Source: DATMRF01 sp035566435
GTDB taxonomy: Bacteria > Verrucomicrobiota > Verrucomicrobiia > Limisphaerales > UBA8199
Reading direction: 5' to 3'
Assembly (NCBI GenBank): GCA_035566435.1
Contig: DATMRF010000103.1
Span: 14,707-78,706, forward strand
DNA: 64,000 bases
This document shows, one piece after another, positions 47,172 through 54,431 of the stretch. The translations under genes were made by a program, and so were the position numbers. The notes beneath the pieces are model-generated. The model was not told where the DNA came from. It made no database searches and saw nothing but the letters and a program-made list of their open reading frames with translations. The stretch's first letter is position 1. Every line of letters begins with the position of its first letter.

Positions 47172-47344
47172 TTCTTATCGCAGAGTCGCAAGCGCAGAGT
47201 GCCTTGTCAAAGAGTCTTTGCGCCCCACGCGCGCGATAAGAGGGTGTCGGATTCGGCCAGGGCCTGCCATCACTACTCGGCCCAACCATCCCTTGCCGAG
47301 GCAGGACTTGCACCTGCAAGCATGTCAAAGGTTGAAGGCTGCAC

Positions 47345-47394
47345 ATAGGAAGTTGCTTTTTGGCGCACGACATGTACTTGACGCTGCGCGGGTG
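47345..47394 (-). repeat. 50-bp dispersed repeat, copy 2 (inverted)
   Basis: Reverse complement matches 1383-1432 with a few substitutions. Lies about 170 bases upstream of the peptidase gene start. Confidence 0.75.
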
Positions 47395-47728
47395 AGGGAG
47401 AATTGGTATTTGGTCCCACTCGCCATGGGCTGCTGCTGGGAGACGAGAATTGGGATGTCAAACCCTCCTTCGCCCAAGCTGCGGAGGGCGCACGGGGGCG
47501 CGTGAGCGCGGGCCCGGGTTAGGTGCAGCCATTACTGTATGCTCCGGACCGGACCTGTGGCTGGCCCACCGGTTCGGTCTCAAGCGTCGCTGGCGCGACG
47601 CAAGCATCTTCCTGAAATTCTTCCCCGTGGACTGAAGTCCTTGTCATTACCCACAACTCTTACAGGGATTTTTAAGCTTTGTTGATGACATAAACTATTC
47701 ATCTTCAAAGATTTGCTGGTTCGCTCAG

Positions 47729-47815
47729 GCGTCGCGACGCGACGCTGGAGCGTGCGGACACCTCCCCCGTGGACTGAAGTCCACGGCTACCATCGTTGCA
47801 TCGCTACGCGATGCA
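47729..47815 (+). repeat. Composite palindromic element, copy 2
   Basis: GCGTCGCgacGCGACGC (47729-47745), GTGGACTgaAGTCCAC (47769-47784) and TGCATCGCtacGCGATGCA (47797-47815). The last palindrome differs from copy 1 by paired changes on both arms. Confidence 0.87.
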
Positions 47816-48399
47816 TGCAGGTGTTGGCTACCATCAAGCTGCCGCTCCGCGGCGCAGAGATGGCGGCGAAGTCCGGGCATTTTTCTGCGGATTTGCGCGG
47901 CCAAGAAGGGAAACTCATGCCAGGCTCAGAAAGATGTGGGTAATGGCAAGGGCTAAAGCCCACGGCTACCGTCACCTCATCGCTACGCGATGGCTACTGC
48001 CAGCGCATCGCTACGCAATGGACCGAGGCAGGCCGTCTTCGGTCAGCAGCGGCGGAGCGATAGTTGAGAAGCAAGCCGGTCACGGGCACCCGGCGCGCTG
48101 GGGACAGCACGCCCTACGTGTCCCGGTCGGTCGAGAGTCCCGGGGAAGTCCATCCTCAGAACTCCGATACAAGGGCCAGGCAGGGTGGATTCACCATGGG
48201 CGGAGACCACCATGTCCCCGCAGCGCGGGCGTTGAAGCGAAGACATCGGGGACGTGGCCGTCCCCGCACCTGGTGTCGCGCTTGAATTCGCCCTTATCGC
48301 CCGGTTCGGGGCTACATTTCTCTTTACACAACACGCGCCACGGGCAATCTGCCTCCGCACCGGAACCAAACAGAACACAACCGTCCCTACAAAATTGCC

Positions 48400-50259
48400 A
48401 TGAGTGAGAGCTCAAAGAAACGGTCCGATGATTTCCTGCGCATCAGCGACCAATTCCAGCTCGGCGTGCTCACCACCGAGTCGTCTCATCCGGTCACAGC
48501 GAAACTGAGCGACACGGCAAAACACGATGTCAGCGCCGCGCTGGCACAGCTTTTCGAGGTGGATCGCGACGTCCTGCAGAAATACCGTGAGTTTGCTCAG
48601 TCAGGCAGGGCGACCGGCATCAAGGAGACTGTGCTAAAGGCGTTGAGAAACGGAGGCAAATTGTTTTTTACCGGCTGCGGCTCCACCGGGCGGTTGAGCA
48701 TCCAATTGGTGTCGATCTGGCGGGACTTTTGGCAGCGTCAGCGCGCGCAGGACCTGAAGTGCACGCCGCCGCCGCAGGATTTCGAGGACCGCGCCTACGC
48801 CGTAATGGCCGGGGGGGATTTCGCGCTCATCAAAGCCGTCGAAGGTTTCGAAGATTTCACGGAGTTCGGCAAGAAACAGATCGGGGACCTGGGCGTGTCG
48901 TCCCGTGACGTCGTGTTTGCGATTACCGAAGGGGGGGAAACTTCATTTGTGATTGGGACGGCCTGGAAAGGGGTCGAGGAGGGCGCGAAGGTCTATTTCG
49001 TCTATAACAATCCGGACGACGTGTTGTGCAAGCACGTAAAGCGCAGCCGCGAGGTGATTGAAGAGCCGCGCATCGAGAAAATCAATCTGACCACCGGGCC
49101 GATGGCGATCACGGGCTCGACGCGCATGCAGGCGACCACTATCCAGCTCGCCGTGCTGCTGACGGTGCTGGAGATGGTGCTCCGCGAACTGATGAAAGAA
49201 CTGGAACCGAAAGGTCCCTGCGCGCTGGAGCCGGCAGGCGTGCCAGAGGAATTCCTGGCGCGTTTGACCGAGCTGCACGCGACCCTCAAATCAAAAACGG
49301 TCCTCGCCCAGCTCGCCCGGCTGACTTCCCTGGAGGAATCGGTGTATCGCGCGGGTCACAAGAACAATTATTTCGCCGACCGTCTCGGCATCGACGTGCT
49401 GACGGATACGACCGAACGTTCACCCACCTATTGCACCCCGCCCTTCCGGAAATTTGATGACACGACGGCCACGGAATCGTGGGCCTTCCTGTTCGTGCCC
49501 TACGGCGAAACGGCACACGCCTGGGAACGGATCATCAAGCGCAAGCCACAGTGTGTCGAGTGGAGCGACACGGAGGTCCGCGCCCTGGTTCCAGGAGAGC
49601 GAGCGCCACGGACGCTCGAGATCGTCCGCAAGATCAGCTACCCCGAACTGATGCGCTTCAAGGTCGGGCTGGACGGGCTGAAGCATCGTCCGCCGGGCAA
49701 GGGTGATTGCGCTGTGGCCATCGTTTCGGAGGAAGAAAGAGGTTCCTTGCTTTCGCCCGCAGGATTCTACCGCGTGCAACTGGAGGCGGCCAGGAAAGCG
49801 GGCGCGAAAGTCGGGCTGATCTATTTCGGCCATGAGGAGTCTTTGAAAGAGGTCGGAGCGTTCCTGGCCCAATGGAACCCCGAATGCGTGGCGGTGCTCT
49901 TGCCAGTCCCCAAAACGGATTTCCTGTTGGAAGGCGTCACACGCCTCGGGGTGAAGACGCTGCTCAACACGCTCTCGACCTGCACCATGGTCCGGCTGGG
50001 AAGGGTTATGGGTAATTACATGATCTGGGTGGTGCCCAGCAACTTGAAGCTGATCGATCGCTCCACCCGATATATCGAAAAACTGACCGGCTTGAATTAC
50101 CGGGACGCCAACCATTTGCTGTTCGAGGTTATTGAGTATGTGGAACCGAGGATGAAAGCTGACCAGGCTTATCCGCCGGTAGTGGGCGTTGCCGTCATGC
50201 GCATGCGGCACGGAGCGGGAAACCGGGAAGCGGAGAAGGAATTGCTGACGGAGCTGTAA
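48400..50259 (+). CDS. Double-SIS protein of the GKRP / MurQ family
   Basis: A 619-residue protein, twice the size of MurQ and close to animal glucokinase regulatory protein. The N-terminal SIS domain matches MurQ/GKRP: TESSHPVTAKLS, GGKLFFTGCGSTGRLSIQLV, MAGGDFALIKAVEGFEDFTEFGKKQIGDLGVSSRDVVFAITEGGETSFVIG and GPMAITGSTRMQATT, with the MurQ active-site Glu near residue 148. The second half (from about 310) has another SIS-like segment (SYPELMRFKVGLDGLKHRPPGKGD, AGAKVGLIYFGHEE). It may bind a sugar phosphate such as fructose-6-phosphate or MurNAc-6-phosphate. Bacterial GKRP-like proteins are rarely studied; the catalytic versus regulatory role is unknown. Confidence 0.85.
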   Translation: MSESSKKRSDDFLRISDQFQLGVLTTESSHPVTAKLSDTAKHDVSAALAQLFEVDRDVLQKYREFAQSGRATGIKETVLKALRNGGKLFFTGCGSTGRLSIQLVSIWRDFWQRQRAQDLKCTPPPQDFEDRAYAVMAGGDFALIKAVEGFEDFTEFGKKQIGDLGVSSRDVVFAITEGGETSFVIGTAWKGVEEGAKVYFVYNNPDDVLCKHVKRSREVIEEPRIEKINLTTGPMAITGSTRMQATTIQLAVLLTVLEMVLRELMKELEPKGPCALEPAGVPEEFLARLTELHATLKSKTVLAQLARLTSLEESVYRAGHKNNYFADRLGIDVLTDTTERSPTYCTPPFRKFDDTTATESWAFLFVPYGETAHAWERIIKRKPQCVEWSDTEVRALVPGERAPRTLEIVRKISYPELMRFKVGLDGLKHRPPGKGDCAVAIVSEEERGSLLSPAGFYRVQLEAARKAGAKVGLIYFGHEESLKEVGAFLAQWNPECVAVLLPVPKTDFLLEGVTRLGVKTLLNTLSTCTMVRLGRVMGNYMIWVVPSNLKLIDRSTRYIEKLTGLNYRDANHLLFEVIEYVEPRMKADQAYPPVVGVAVMRMRHGAGNREAEKELLTEL

Positions 50260-50292
50260 GCCGTGGCACGGAGGTTGGCGCCGGGGGCCGAA

Positions 50293-50308
50293 GCATCGCG
50301 TAGCGACG
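50293..50308 (-). repeat. B-type palindrome upstream of the RAYT gene, inverted orientation
   Basis: GCATCGCGTAGCGACG is a near copy of the reverse complement of GCGTCGCTACGCGATGC. Together with the element at 50847 it brackets the transposase in opposite orientation. Confidence 0.6.
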
Positions 50309-50387
50309 ACTGAGCGCAAGTGCGTCGCGAGCATCTTAAATTTTCGTGCGTCTTCTCGTCTCCTTTGTTACAGCTATCCACATCATT

Positions 50388-50840
50388 ATGGCTAACACAT
50401 TCACATCACTGCATTACCACATCATCTTCAGCACCAAAAATCGCGAACCTTGGATTCGCCATGAGTTCGAGGAACGCGTTTGGGGTTACCTGGGCGGCAT
50501 TGCACGCCAAAACGACCTTAAACCAGTTCTCATTGGAGGGGTGGACGACCACATCCACATGCTGCTGGGGGTGCCGGCGGTAATTACGGTAAGCGAGGCG
50601 CTCAAATGTATCAAAGGTGGATCTTCAGCCTGGATAAAGGAGCAATTCCCGGGTTGCGGTGGGTTCTCGTGGCAAGATGGTTACGGGGCGTTCACGGTGA
50701 GCAAATCACAGATGACAGAGGTTGAGGATTATATCCATAGCCAAAGGGAACACCATCAGGAGAAGACATTCCAGGAGGAGTACCGGGCGTTTCTCGACCG
50801 CCATGAGATCAAATACGACAAACGGTATTTGTGGGATTGA
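50388..50840 (+). CDS. REP-associated tyrosine transposase (RAYT, IS200-like Y1 transposase)
   Basis: HUH-type single-strand endonuclease of 150 residues, starting at ATG 50388. The HUH motif is DHIHML (His55/His57) and the nucleophile is Tyr115 in VEDYIHSQREHHQEKTFQEEY, the arrangement typical of RAYTs; the end RHEIKYDKRYLWD is also characteristic. RAYTs cut at REP palindromes and are thought to disperse them. This one has a B-type palindrome about 80 bases upstream and a composite palindromic element seven bases after its stop, plus the 139-bp array, so it is a likely driver of those repeats. It is intact. Confidence 0.93.
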   Translation: MANTFTSLHYHIIFSTKNREPWIRHEFEERVWGYLGGIARQNDLKPVLIGGVDDHIHMLLGVPAVITVSEALKCIKGGSSAWIKEQFPGCGGFSWQDGYGAFTVSKSQMTEVEDYIHSQREHHQEKTFQEEYRAFLDRHEIKYDKRYLWD

Positions 50841-50846
50841 GGTCAG

Positions 50847-50933
50847 GCGTCGCTACGCGACGCATGGGCATAGGGACGTCTCCTCCCGTGGACTGAAGTC
50901 CACGGCTACCGTCGTTGCGCCGCTACGCGGCGC
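50847..50933 (+). repeat. Composite palindromic element, copy 3, directly after the RAYT gene
   Basis: GCGTCGCtacGCGACGC (50847-50863), GTGGACTgaAGTCCAC (50888-50903) and GCGCCGCtacGCGGCGC (50917-50933). Its right part is also the beginning of the 139-bp array. Confidence 0.88.
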
Positions 50934-51540
50934 CCTGGAGCGGGTCGGACACGTTTTACGCAGCTCAAGCCTGGCGTGGCTCCAAGTATAGCTACGCGAC
51001 GCAAGAATGAGGGGCCTTCTCTCCCCGTGGACTGGAGTCCACGGCTACCATCGTAGCACCGCGACGCGGTGCGGTGGCGCGAGTTGAAACATTTTAAATG
51101 GCTCGAGGTTGGCGTAGGTTCAAGCGTCGCGACGCGACGCCGGGCGTGTTGGGACGTGCCCCCCCGTGGACTGAAGTCCACGGCTACCATCGATGCGCCG
51201 CTACGCGGCGCCCTGGAGCGGGTCGGACACGTTTTACGCAGCTCGAGCCTGGCGTGGCTTCAAGTGTAGCTACGCGACGCAAGAATGAGGGACCGTCTCT
51301 CCCCGTGGACTGGAGTCCGCGGCTACCATCATAGCACCGCGACGCGGTGCGGTGGGGCGGGTTGAAACATTTTAGGTGGCTCGAGGTTGGCGTAGGTTCA
51401 AGCGTCGCGACGCGACGCCGGGCGTGTTGGGACGTGCCCCCCCGTGGACTGAAGTCCACGGCTACCATCGTTGCGCCGCTACGCGGCGCCGTGGCTACCG
51501 TCGTTGCGCGGCTACGCGGCGCCGTGGCGCGGGTTGAATC
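50888..51540 (+). repeat. 139-bp tandem array with 278-bp higher-order period
   Basis: The palindrome GTGGACTgaAGTCCAC (or GTGGACTggAGTCCAC) begins at 50888, 51027, 51166, 51305 and 51444: every step is exactly 139 bases. Monomers 1 and 3 (with GCGCCGCtacGCGGCGC and CACGTTTTACGCAGCT) are nearly identical to each other. Monomers 2 and 4 (with GCACCGCgacGCGGTGC and GAAACATTTTA) are nearly identical to each other, but the two types differ considerably. So a diverged dimer of 278 bases has been duplicated. Open frames across it (for example 50906-51190, minus) just translate the repeat. Confidence 0.92.
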
Positions 51541-51676
51541 ACTGGTTACTCGCGCGGGGCGAATCGCGGTTAAACGAGGCCGGTTTCCGTTTCGAGTCTT
51601 CGAAATGGGGTAGGCTCCATCTGGGTCTTTGATTTCGAGATTGCGGGGAACCCTTGCTTGCTTTAGGCCTAACGCT

Positions 51677-53023
51677 ATGACGCGTTACCTGATCCACTCC
51701 ATAGCTTTATCGAGTCTGCTGCTTTTTGCGGGGGGTTGTTCCTGCTGCCGCCCCGCTGGAGCGAGTTCCAAGGCCTTACCCGCACCCCCACCGGGCTTCA
51801 CCGCCATCTTCAACGGGCAGGACCTTGCCGACTGGTGGGGAGCCGACACAGAGGACCCGCGGAAGTATCTTTCGTTGCCACCCGACGAATTCAAAAAGAA
51901 GCACGACGCGAGCCTCGACGATATCCGGCAACATTGGCGGGTCGAAAATGGCGAACTGGTCAACGACGGCAAAGGCGTGTACCTGACCACCGACAAGTTC
52001 TACGGGGATTTTGAACTGCTGGTGGACTACCGCACCGTGCCGCTGGCCGATAGCGGCATTTACCTGCGGGGCTGTCCGCAAGTCCAGATTTGGGATTGCA
52101 CGGAGAAAGCCAAATTCAGCCTTGGGGCCGACAAGGGTTCCGGAGGCCTGTGGAACAACAGCCCGGGGGCGCCCGGCAAAGACCCGCTGGTGCTGGCTGA
52201 CAAGCCTTTCGGCCAGTGGAATCATTTCCGCATTATCATGGCCGGCTCGCGCGTCTGGGTCTGGCTAAACGGCAAGCAAACCGTGAACGGCGCACTGCTC
52301 GAAAATTACTACGACCGAAAGCTGCCAGTGCCCCCCAAGGGCCCACTTCAACTTCAAACTCACGGCGGCGAGATCCGCTGGCGCAACCTTTTTGTTCGTG
52401 AAATTGGCTCGGACGAAGCCGACAAATTGCTGCGCGGTAAAGACCCAGCCGGGTTCCAGTCGGTGTTCGATGGCAAGGATTTCAACGGCTGGGCGGGCTC
52501 GGTAGATGAGTATCAGGTCAAGGACGGCGCGATCACCTGCCGGCCGGGCAAAGGCGGCACCATTTACGCGACCCAGGAATATGGCAACTTCATTGCGCGG
52601 CTGGAATTCAAACTCCCGCCGGGCGGCAATAACGGTCTGGCGATCCGCTACCCCGGAAAGGGGGACACCGCTTATCTCGGGATGTGCGAATGCCAGGTCC
52701 TCGACGACAACTACGAAAAGGCGACCGGCGAAAAAATCGACCCCCGGCAGGCGCACGGCTCGGCCTACGGGATGGTGGCCGCCCAGCGAGGCTATCAACA
52801 CCCCATCGGCGAGTGGAACTACGAAGAGGTCAGCGTGAGAGGGTCGACCATGAAAGTCGAACTCAACGGCACGGTCATTCTGGATTGTGACTTAAGCAAG
52901 GTGACCGATTACCTGGGCGGACACGCCCACCCGGGCAAAGACCGCACGCGGGGCTACTTTGGCTTTGCCGGCCACAATGACCCGGTCATGTTCCGCAACA
53001 TCTCGCTCAAGCGGCTGGACTAA
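51677..53023 (+). CDS. Lipoprotein with two DUF1080 (3-keto-disaccharide hydrolase-like) domains
   Basis: From ATG 51677 a lipobox LLFAGGC gives an envelope lipoprotein. Two concanavalin-like domains follow: domain 1 (about residues 35-240: FTAIFNGQDLADWWG, DSGIYLRGCPQVQIWD, FGQWNHFRIIMAGSRVWVWLNGKQTVNG) and domain 2 (about 250-448: FQSVFDGKDFNGWAG, GNNGLAIRYPG, CQVLDDNYEKATG, MKVELNGTVILD). The start was chosen to give the lipobox. Presumed glycan or glycoside handling outside the cell; substrate unknown. Confidence 0.88.
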   Translation: MTRYLIHSIALSSLLLFAGGCSCCRPAGASSKALPAPPPGFTAIFNGQDLADWWGADTEDPRKYLSLPPDEFKKKHDASLDDIRQHWRVENGELVNDGKGVYLTTDKFYGDFELLVDYRTVPLADSGIYLRGCPQVQIWDCTEKAKFSLGADKGSGGLWNNSPGAPGKDPLVLADKPFGQWNHFRIIMAGSRVWVWLNGKQTVNGALLENYYDRKLPVPPKGPLQLQTHGGEIRWRNLFVREIGSDEADKLLRGKDPAGFQSVFDGKDFNGWAGSVDEYQVKDGAITCRPGKGGTIYATQEYGNFIARLEFKLPPGGNNGLAIRYPGKGDTAYLGMCECQVLDDNYEKATGEKIDPRQAHGSAYGMVAAQRGYQHPIGEWNYEEVSVRGSTMKVELNGTVILDCDLSKVTDYLGGHAHPGKDRTRGYFGFAGHNDPVMFRNISLKRLD

Positions 53024-53030
53024 GCGCCGG

Positions 53031-53312
53031 TCAACTGACCGGCACGAGGGAAACCCGCTCGCCCTTGTCGTTGCGGGTGATCCCTTGGGCGCGCGGATCG
53101 AGGGTCAAAACGCCATCCACCAGGAAGGCGTAGCGGTGATGGCCGTGTTTGAGCTCAACGTTGAGCAGCCAGGAACGGTCCGGCATCTGTTTCATGGGAT
53201 GGGCCGTCGGGTTCCATTGGTTGAAATCCCCAACCAGGCTCACCGCTTGCGCCTGGGTCGCATTGCAGATGAAATTAACCGGACGGAGGTTCTTGTGGTA
53301 AAAGGAGTTCAT
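53031..53312 (-). CDS. Stand-alone glycogen-binding (CBM48/AMPK-beta-like) domain
   Basis: A 93-residue protein starting at ATG 53312. It is a single early-set/CBM48 domain: VNFICNATQAQAVSLVGDFNQWNPTAHPMKQMPDRSWLLNVELKHGHHRYAFLVDG, with the carbohydrate-binding Trp in FNQWN and the YAFLVDG strand. No catalytic domain is attached. It begins four bases after the stop of the unknown 317-residue protein, which suggests that the two work together, perhaps on glycogen or another glucan. The longer upstream frame belongs to the other gene. Confidence 0.85.
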   Translation of the reverse strand: MNSFYHKNLRPVNFICNATQAQAVSLVGDFNQWNPTAHPMKQMPDRSWLLNVELKHGHHRYAFLVDGVLTLDPRAQGITRNDKGERVSLVPVS

Positions 53313-53316
53313 GGCC

Positions 53317-54270
53317 TCACCGCAGCATATTCTCCAGAACGCTGAGGCCGCCCCGCCGGATCGGTTCCGAGCGCAACGCCAGCGCATAGTACTTCTCGAC
53401 CCAACCGGGCTGAGCGGCGTTGCGCTCCCGCCAAACGGACCTGAGCACACGCTCGGTGCGCTCAACCTGTTGCAGCGCCGAGGCGAAGGATTCCCTGCCC
53501 TCGGGCAGGTCAGAGACGTTGCCGACAAAAAAGCGCGTGATGCGCTTGCGATCGAAAACCGCTTGCAACAGCATCACGACCGTTTGTTCGTACGGATACC
53601 AGCGGCGGTTCAACACTTCGCCCAGAAACTCATGACGCACCGCAAAGAATTCGGAGCGGGGCCGTTCGGTAAACTGGCGGATCTCCTGTGCCTCCACCGG
53701 GAACCAGTTGTAAAGCAGCGCAAACGTGCCGTAGGTGTCGATCAACTGTTTGGAGTTGCAGTGGTCAGTCGCGATCTCACCGATGCACAGGTCCTGGTCC
53801 AACTCCAGAATGATTTCCGGCAAATCGTGCAAGCGGCCCAAGACCTCCTGCCCGACAACCGTGCCGTAGTTAAAGTCGCCCGGGATGAGCCAATAGACGT
53901 CTCCAGGCTTGCCCGTTTCATACGCCAACCCCAGCCCCGAGTACCACATCTGGCACGTGTCCACGCACCACGCGTCCAGGACATCAGAGTAACGAGCAAC
54001 ATTACCCTTCTTGAACGCCAGAAAGGCCGCGTCATGAGCCATCCGGTAATGAGTTTTACGGTCTATCACCGTGATTGGCCGGGCGTAAGTATCTTTCTCA
54101 GCGTCGAGCCGCGCCACGAGCTGGTACAACGCCTTCAGGTCGGTATAATCGCTTGGCTGGCTGAAGGGGTAAATGACCACCGGGTGGATGCGCCCGCGCC
54201 GGCTGGAACCGGATTTGGTGACCGCCGTTGTCGCCCTCCCCCGTTGTGTGTGCGCGGCAGTTTTCCTCAT
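53317..54270 (-). CDS. Conserved-looking hypothetical protein linked to a glycogen-binding domain
   Basis: A 317-residue cytoplasmic protein I cannot place. It begins with a basic tail (start may be internal, for example near HPVVIYPF), then YPFSQPSDYTDLKALYQLVARLD, DVYWLIPGDFNYGTVVGQEVLGRLHDL, LCIGEIATDHCNSKQLIDTYGTFALLYNWFP and RPRSEFFAVRHEFLGEVLNRRWYPYEQTVVMLL. The spacing of a GDF and a GE.A pattern recalls nucleotide-sugar or glycosyltransferase-like folds, but I have no family match. Coupled to the CBM48 protein four bases downstream. Confidence 0.6.
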   Translation of the reverse strand: MRKTAAHTQRGRATTAVTKSGSSRRGRIHPVVIYPFSQPSDYTDLKALYQLVARLDAEKDTYARPITVIDRKTHYRMAHDAAFLAFKKGNVARYSDVLDAWCVDTCQMWYSGLGLAYETGKPGDVYWLIPGDFNYGTVVGQEVLGRLHDLPEIILELDQDLCIGEIATDHCNSKQLIDTYGTFALLYNWFPVEAQEIRQFTERPRSEFFAVRHEFLGEVLNRRWYPYEQTVVMLLQAVFDRKRITRFFVGNVSDLPEGRESFASALQQVERTERVLRSVWRERNAAQPGWVEKYYALALRSEPIRRGGLSVLENMLR

Positions 54271-54431
54271 AGGCTAATGCGAGGTTGGGCGGTGACGGGA
54301 TGGCCTGGCGCCAGTGCAGGCTGCCCTCCGGAAATCGCCGGAACGTGGCTGGAAGCTTTGGCCGCATCGCCGCAGGGGTGCATGAGCGGACCCTACGCCG
54401 ACTCCTACTGCTCGACAACAACAAATTCGGC

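Larger units (their letters stand above)
47172..48399. other. Intergenic region with composite palindromes and a dispersed repeat
   Basis: No supported gene in about 1.2 kb. Contents: the 50-bp dispersed repeat at 47345-47394; a truncated composite element with GCGTCGCtggcGCGACGC near 47585-47602 and a half palindrome GTGGACTGAAGTCC near 47625; a full composite element at 47729-47815; and further B-type palindromes (GCATCGCtacGCGATGG) near 47980. A tRNA-3'-end-like stretch at 47296-47321 lacks the rest of a tRNA. Confidence 0.6.
50841..51676. other. Repeat-filled region between RAYT and the DUF1080 lipoprotein
   Basis: Almost entirely the array described at 50888-51540, ending in two more B-type palindromes (GCGCCGCtacGCGGCGC near 51474 and a GCGCGGCtacGCGGCGC variant near 51505). 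The last 130 bases are non-repetitive and should hold the promoter of the lipoprotein gene; none is assigned. Confidence 0.7.

Noticed and set aside
47296..47321. tRNA gene
   Set aside because: Only a T-arm-like hairpin can be seen; no D arm, anticodon arm or 5' acceptor strand pairs with it.
50888..51540. CRISPR array
   Set aside because: Repeats are long (139 bp), contiguous and without unique spacers; no cas genes are present.
50906..51613. Several 66-94-codon open frames across the repeat array
   Set aside because: They are translations of the same tandem repeat in both strands and have no domain.
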